DNA from: Nitrososphaerota archaeon
GTDB taxonomy: Archaea > Thermoproteota > Nitrososphaeria > Nitrososphaerales > Nitrosopumilaceae
Assembly: GCA_028867395.1 (NCBI GenBank)
Contig: JAGWGO010000054.1
Span: 1 to 7,991 of the forward strand
Reading direction: 5' to 3'
DNA length: 7,991 nt
Shown here: positions 4,996 through 7,991 of the stretch, in pieces
How positions within the stretch are numbered: position 1 is the first letter of the stretch
Layout of the letters: each line of letters starts with the position of its first letter
The notes under the pieces: generated by a model
Databases searched by the model: none
Seen by the model: the letters and a program-made list of their open reading frames with translations, nothing else
What the model was told of the DNA's origin: nothing
Translations under genes and position numbers: made by a program

Positions 4996-5133
4996 ATGCT
5001 AAAAAAGCAGGCACGCCTAGGTAAGAGCATGCAAAAGGCTATGAAAGAAAGAGCAGATAAGAAAGTTGAGCAGGTAGCAGAAGAGATATTCAAGGAAAGA
5101 AAAGATCTGTATAACAAATTGGCAAAGACTTGA
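4996..5133 (+). CDS. Small charged protein, 45 aa, function unknown
   Basis: ATG at 4996 opens a 45-codon frame ending in TGA at 5131-5133. The product begins MLKKQARLGKSMQKAMKERA and is rich in Lys, Glu, Arg and Ala, with no Pro, Trp or His. The sequence is likely to be one long amphipathic helix with Met-rich turns, possibly nucleic-acid binding or coiled-coil (inference). I do not recognise a family. Its composition and third-base pattern look like a real gene rather than intergenic DNA, and no gene is opposite. There is no clear Shine-Dalgarno site; a weak TATTCTTATC lies about 40 nt upstream, and a better TATA-like element near 4880. The ATG is one base after the stop of a possible 32-codon ORF. 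A T-run lies 90 bp downstream. Confidence 0.55.
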   Translation: MLKKQARLGKSMQKAMKERADKKVEQVAEEIFKERKDLYNKLAKT

Positions 5134-5223
5134 AATTAGACTATATCATTGTATACTGAAATGGGAGACCCCGTTATTGTTGTCCCTCTTTACCTTCATT
5201 ATTATCGCTTAGTTTCTCCTCAA

Positions 5224-5230
5224 TTTTTTT
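5224..5230 (+). terminator. T-run, possible terminator for the nep1/tRNA/small-ORF strand
   Basis: Seven consecutive T bases on the plus strand follow the small ORF and precede the 3' end of the opposite-strand HExxH gene. Archaeal RNA polymerase ends transcription at T-runs without needing a hairpin, so this fits the end of the plus-strand unit. The gap 5134-5239 otherwise shows no gene I can support. Confidence 0.45.
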
Positions 5231-5239
5231 CTATGGTCA

Positions 5240-6397
5240 TCAAATTATTTTGTTAGAAACTAGATACTGGATCAAGTTTAGAAAGGTAGAATCGTCAATC
5301 CTTCCTTCAAACCACCAGTTGGCAGTGTTCCTTATCCAATATGGTATCTTTCCTGTGCCAAATTGCTCTCCATATGCACCTTGTTGGCCAGTCATGTTTT
5401 TGACCATGTTATAAAAATATGAATCTGTTACGTGACCATTTGCCCAAAGTCCAGCTATCCTTTTCTCCCACAAGAGGCTCGAGTTGCCCTGTGGCATCAT
5501 GCCAGCTTTGGCGCCTGATATGTAAAACCATGCTATTCCTGGTTCCGTTTTATTGACCAATGTTCCATTCAGAAAGACAATGTTGTTTGAGGCACCAAAT
5601 TTTGTATCGTCAATGTTGACCGCTCGAAGGGTAACTTCTCCTCCGTTTCTGAATTGAGGAAAGTCACTGATTTTAAAAATGGTGGTATCAAAATATCCGC
5701 CTCGAGTCTCATTTGGAAGCAGGTACTTTGTAATCACCTCTCCTCCCTGTTGTTCCATCAGTTGTGATGCAAACGATGACTGCAAGGGATTGATTAGTAT
5801 GTGATCAGGATCAGCATAGGAATAATCGATTGTTTCGTCTGGAGTTTTGTTACAAACCTCATGTCTCCACTTGGCAGATGATTTTATAGCATCAATCATT
5901 AGCTGGCCGTGAAGGAACTCATGATACAAAACTACCTCATTTTCCACATGATGAACTGTAGGGTCTACGCCAGTTCCATTCAACAAAACGTTGGAGTTGA
6001 GCCTCAACTCATTGTTGCACTGTAGTGTAACCTTTTGTGCTTCGCTAGTTACAAGACAGTCCCATGTGTATGTACCACCTATTACTTGGTCCTCATGAAC
6101 ATTGGTAGCATCAAATTTAGCTAGTCTTGTAGTTATTACAGCGATAACAAAATTATTGGTGTCAGTAGAATTGCATGGGAAATTTATGACAAGCGGTTTT
6201 CCAAACGAATCAATTACATCACTTACATCTTTTTTTGGAACATCAGTTTTTTCAAAATCGCTAAGCAACTGGCTGAAAAGACTCTGCTCTTGACTGCTTG
6301 GAGCCTCATAAGTGGCATGGGCTGAAACAAAATTTATGAGCAATAATACTACAACTACAAGACATAGATTTAAGCTAGTAAATTCACTTTTTTTCAA
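5240..6397 (-). CDS. Secreted HExxH (putative zinc metallopeptidase-like) protein with C-terminal W-repeat
   Basis: A 385-aa exported protein. An N-terminal hydrophobic segment (about residues 10-26, LCLVVVVLLLINFVSA, then HATY) looks like a signal peptide. HEFLH at 159-163, inside VVLYHEFLHGQLM, is an HExxH zinc-binding motif; a third ligand is not obvious (candidates are His179/Glu180 or acidic residues near 191-199). Eight N-x-S/T sites suggest a glycosylated surface protein. The C-terminus carries two related repeats, AGLWANGHVTDSYFYNMV (about 315-332) and IPYWIRNTANWWFEGRIDDS (351-370) followed by a hydrophobic helix; this repeat is common in thaumarchaeal secreted proteins (recollection). 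The start is a TTG at 6397, because no ATG or GTG lies between it and the upstream in-frame stop. It follows the GH-like gene by one base and is probably translationally coupled. Substrate unknown. Confidence 0.8.
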   Translation of the reverse strand: MKKSEFTSLNLCLVVVVLLLINFVSAHATYEAPSSQEQSLFSQLLSDFEKTDVPKKDVSDVIDSFGKPLVINFPCNSTDTNNFVIAVITTRLAKFDATNVHEDQVIGGTYTWDCLVTSEAQKVTLQCNNELRLNSNVLLNGTGVDPTVHHVENEVVLYHEFLHGQLMIDAIKSSAKWRHEVCNKTPDETIDYSYADPDHILINPLQSSFASQLMEQQGGEVITKYLLPNETRGGYFDTTIFKISDFPQFRNGGEVTLRAVNIDDTKFGASNNIVFLNGTLVNKTEPGIAWFYISGAKAGMMPQGNSSLLWEKRIAGLWANGHVTDSYFYNMVKNMTGQQGAYGEQFGTGKIPYWIRNTANWWFEGRIDDSTFLNLIQYLVSNKII

Positions 6398-6398
6398 A

Positions 6399-7577
6399 TC
6401 ACTGGTTAGAGCTTAATTGTATCTGGTTCTTGAATTCGTTCCAAGCAGGTTTTGTGTTGTTGTTTACATCAATTAGGCCCGTGCTACAAAGATATGCCGC
6501 AGTATTGTTCAGTAGATGTGTATTTCCAAATCCAGTTTGTACATTTGTGTTCAAGCCACTAAAACAGGTGTCAAAAGGCCTGTCGTACTGTCTGTACCAT
6601 GTCATAAATTCAAACTTGGATGCATTTTTCCTGTAAAAATCAAATGCGTCCTGCATGAATTTTACTTGATCAGCCTCTGTCCCATTTACTGCCTTGTCGG
6701 TGGCCCATCCAATCTCCATCAATGCAACGTTTTTCCCATTTGCAAAGTCTATCATTTTCTGAAGGTCTTGTGCCTCTTGGTCTGGGCCCTTTGTCTCGTA
6801 AAATAACAAATCAACCGGCGAGTACGAATATGCTACAAAGTCTCCTTGGTTTAGTTTTTTCACCATGTCTACATTGAAATGATTTATCAGGTCGTTTAGC
6901 GAGAACCAGTTTCCAAACTTGACATTTGGATGCTTTGCCTTTAGCTGAGAGTAAACAGAGTTGAAATAGTCTACATATTTTGGAATGTCGTTTGGATGAT
7001 CTCTGAAATAGATATTCAAATCTCCGCCTATTATTACGTAATCAACAATATAGTATCTTGACAAGATTGTATCAAGTGTTGCTGCTGTCTCGTTTGCAAG
7101 TTTTTGATCAAAGCTTGGATTCTGTCCTATCCAATCAGGAAATGGTCCTAGCTGCTCGTTGTTTACTATAGAAAAGTAGAGTGTTACGTTGAGATGTTGT
7201 TGTCTATTTAGTCCCATCAAAATATCATAAGTTCCCCAATTGAAATTTCCTTGTTGCGGCTCAATTATTGGCCATAGCATGTAGACATTGCTTCTGCCAA
7301 TTCCCGTTGATGCAGCTTGGCTGTAAGCATCCTGTACTTGTTGAAGGGTAGGTCTCTCGGTCGGTGGCATTATGACTAGACCAAGTTTTGGATTTTGTGT
7401 TACCTGAGTTACTGGTTGCTGTGATGGTTGCATGACAAGAAAGACTATTGCAACTACAACCGCTGCTGCAATACCTATAGTAATACCAAGTGTTTTTTTC
7501 CTTGCCTTGATGCCACTAGTTTTGTTGATTTTGTCATCTGGATTTTTTGTTGGGGCATCAGCGTCTTTTTTCTTCAA
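6399..7577 (-). CDS. Membrane-anchored glycoside-hydrolase-like TIM-barrel protein
   Basis: A 392-aa protein with a charged cytoplasmic N-terminus (1-29), one transmembrane helix (about 30-49, rich in Ala, Val and Ile), a Gln/Thr/Pro linker, and an outside domain that looks like a (beta/alpha)8 glycosidase. Suggestive motifs are SNVYMLWPIIEPQQGNFNW (96-114), VDYVIIGGDLNIYF (178-191) and NVALMEIGWATD (283-294). Glu288 is in the position of a retaining nucleophile; the usual acid/base Glu seems replaced by Asp186. Cys338 and Cys364 may form a disulfide. Several N-x-S/T sites are present. I cannot name the family with certainty. The start is a TTG at 7577; only non-ATG codons are available between the preceding in-frame stop and the membrane helix. 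It is immediately upstream of the HExxH gene and 60 bp from the RNR gene. Confidence 0.75.
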   Translation of the reverse strand: MKKKDADAPTKNPDDKINKTSGIKARKKTLGITIGIAAAVVVAIVFLVMQPSQQPVTQVTQNPKLGLVIMPPTERPTLQQVQDAYSQAASTGIGRSNVYMLWPIIEPQQGNFNWGTYDILMGLNRQQHLNVTLYFSIVNNEQLGPFPDWIGQNPSFDQKLANETAATLDTILSRYYIVDYVIIGGDLNIYFRDHPNDIPKYVDYFNSVYSQLKAKHPNVKFGNWFSLNDLINHFNVDMVKKLNQGDFVAYSYSPVDLLFYETKGPDQEAQDLQKMIDFANGKNVALMEIGWATDKAVNGTEADQVKFMQDAFDFYRKNASKFEFMTWYRQYDRPFDTCFSGLNTNVQTGFGNTHLLNNTAAYLCSTGLIDVNNNTKPAWNEFKNQIQLSSNQ

Positions 7578-7599
7578 CGCTATTTCCAGTGGTGGGTGA

Positions 7600-7610
7600 T
7601 AGTAAAAGAG
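7600..7610 (-). promoter_or_regulatory. Possible TATA-like box for the GH-like/HExxH operon
   Basis: The minus strand reads CTCTTTTACTA, centred about 28 nt before the TTG at 7577, inside the 60-bp gap after the ribonucleotide reductase gene. The match is weak, but the position again fits a nearly leaderless transcript and supports the TTG start. Confidence 0.35.
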
Positions 7611-7637
7611 TTTTGATTTTGAAATAGTTGGGAGATT

Positions 7638-7991
7638 CTATCCAGACGTGCAACCGCTGTATCCACATTCGATACAAATGTTGCAGCCTTCTGCAAACAC
7701 TAGTGCATTTTTGCATGTGGGGCAGAGTCTTTCTTCAATTTGCTCAGCCGTGAGTTTTATTTGCGGTTGAGCCATTTCTGGTTCAGAAATCTTTATCGCA
7801 AGTGCTCGCTCTACCTGACTTCTAAGATAGTTGTTTGTGAGGTTCTTTGAGATGTAATCAGTGACGTATATGCTTGGAGTAACCTGGAATGTTTTCTGCA
7901 CATTGTCTCCTGTCATATGAAGTACCTGCTCATGTCTTGAGCCGTCTCTGAATACAGTAATTCCCTTCAATCCAAGTTCGTGAGCCAGAAG
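7638..7991 (-). CDS. nrdJ: Adenosylcobalamin-dependent ribonucleotide reductase, C-terminal part (cut by window edge)
   Basis: The last 117 codons of a class II ribonucleotide reductase, which reduces ribonucleotides to deoxyribonucleotides using coenzyme B12. The visible frame begins LLAHELGLKGITVFRDGSR, the family's GlKGiTvyRdgSR motif near the end of the catalytic barrel, followed by a QVL segment, a variable linker, and a cysteine-rich tail: CPTC, EGC, NIC, EC and SGC near the C-terminus (7641-7715). In this family such a tail is thought to carry the cysteine pair that re-reduces the active site, and may bind zinc. Translation must continue beyond 7991; the codon at 7968-7970 is an internal Leu, not a start. 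The gene is upstream of the two surface proteins on the same strand, but there is no functional link I can see. Confidence 0.9.
   Translation of the reverse strand, partial: LLAHELGLKGITVFRDGSRHEQVLHMTGDNVQKTFQVTPSIYVTDYISKNLTNNYLRSQVERALAIKISEPEMAQPQIKLTAEQIEERLCPTCKNALVFAEGCNICIECGYSGCTSG

Noticed and set aside
5161..5256. 31-codon plus-strand ORF starting ATGGGAGAC
   Set aside because: It runs across the T-run and into the 3' end of the opposite gene, with no promoter, no recognisable features and a composition of non-coding AT-rich DNA.
7968..7970. Start codon of the ribonucleotide reductase fragment
   Set aside because: The TTG here is an internal Leu codon; the frame and the family motif continue to the window edge.

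Overview
The window looks like the chromosome of an ammonia-oxidising thaumarchaeon (Nitrososphaerota), most likely of the Nitrosopumilales / Nitrosotalea / Nitrosotenuis side. The reasons are: archaeal information-processing genes (Rpp21/Rnp4-type RNase P protein, S19e, a PDCD5-like protein, Nep1); an intron-less tRNA-Gly without encoded CCA; TATA-like boxes about 25-29 nt upstream of start codons with almost no leader; an archaeal cobalamin-type ribonucleotide reductase tail; and a secreted protein with the C-terminal W...G.I.D..F repeat that I recognise from thaumarchaeal surface proteins. Base composition is moderately AT-rich by eye. The genus assignment is inference.

Layout. 1-215 (-): 5' end of ribB (DHBP synthase). 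216-306: its promoter region with an 18-bp tandem repeat. 307-897 (-): bacterial-type riboflavin synthase. 963-1823 (-): HpcH/CitE-like lyase, 13 bp downstream of 1837-2886 (-), a medium-chain dehydrogenase/reductase that keeps the structural but not the catalytic zinc site. 2931-3209 (-): PDCD5-like DNA-binding protein. 3217-3669 (-): ribosomal protein S19e. 3770-4075 (-): RNase P protein component 4. A 35-bp divergent promoter region separates this from 4111-4779 (+), the 16S rRNA pseudouridine N1-methyltransferase Nep1. 4800-4873 (+): tRNA-Gly(TCC). 4874-5239 holds a possible short RNA or 32-codon hydrophobic ORF, a 45-aa charged small ORF and a T-run. 5240-6397 (-): secreted HExxH protein. 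6399-7577 (-): membrane-anchored glycoside-hydrolase-like protein, one base from its neighbour. 7638-7991 (-): 3' end of the adenosylcobalamin-dependent ribonucleotide reductase.

How the genes work together. RibB and riboflavin synthase belong to one pathway, but ribB seems to have its own promoter with a possible operator. The dehydrogenase and lyase form an operon that could act on acyl-CoA compounds. Rnp4-S19e-PDCD5 is a familiar archaeal gene order. Nep1, read divergently beside it, is functionally linked to S19 assembly in yeast, so the locus reads as a small ribosome/RNA maturation cluster. The two surface proteins form a tight two-gene unit of unknown function. Non-ATG (TTG) starts are the best choice for three genes: nep1, the HExxH protein and the GH-like protein. 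No mobile element, CRISPR array or prophage was seen. The least explained parts are the surface-protein pair, the ribB upstream repeats and the short sequences after the tRNA.
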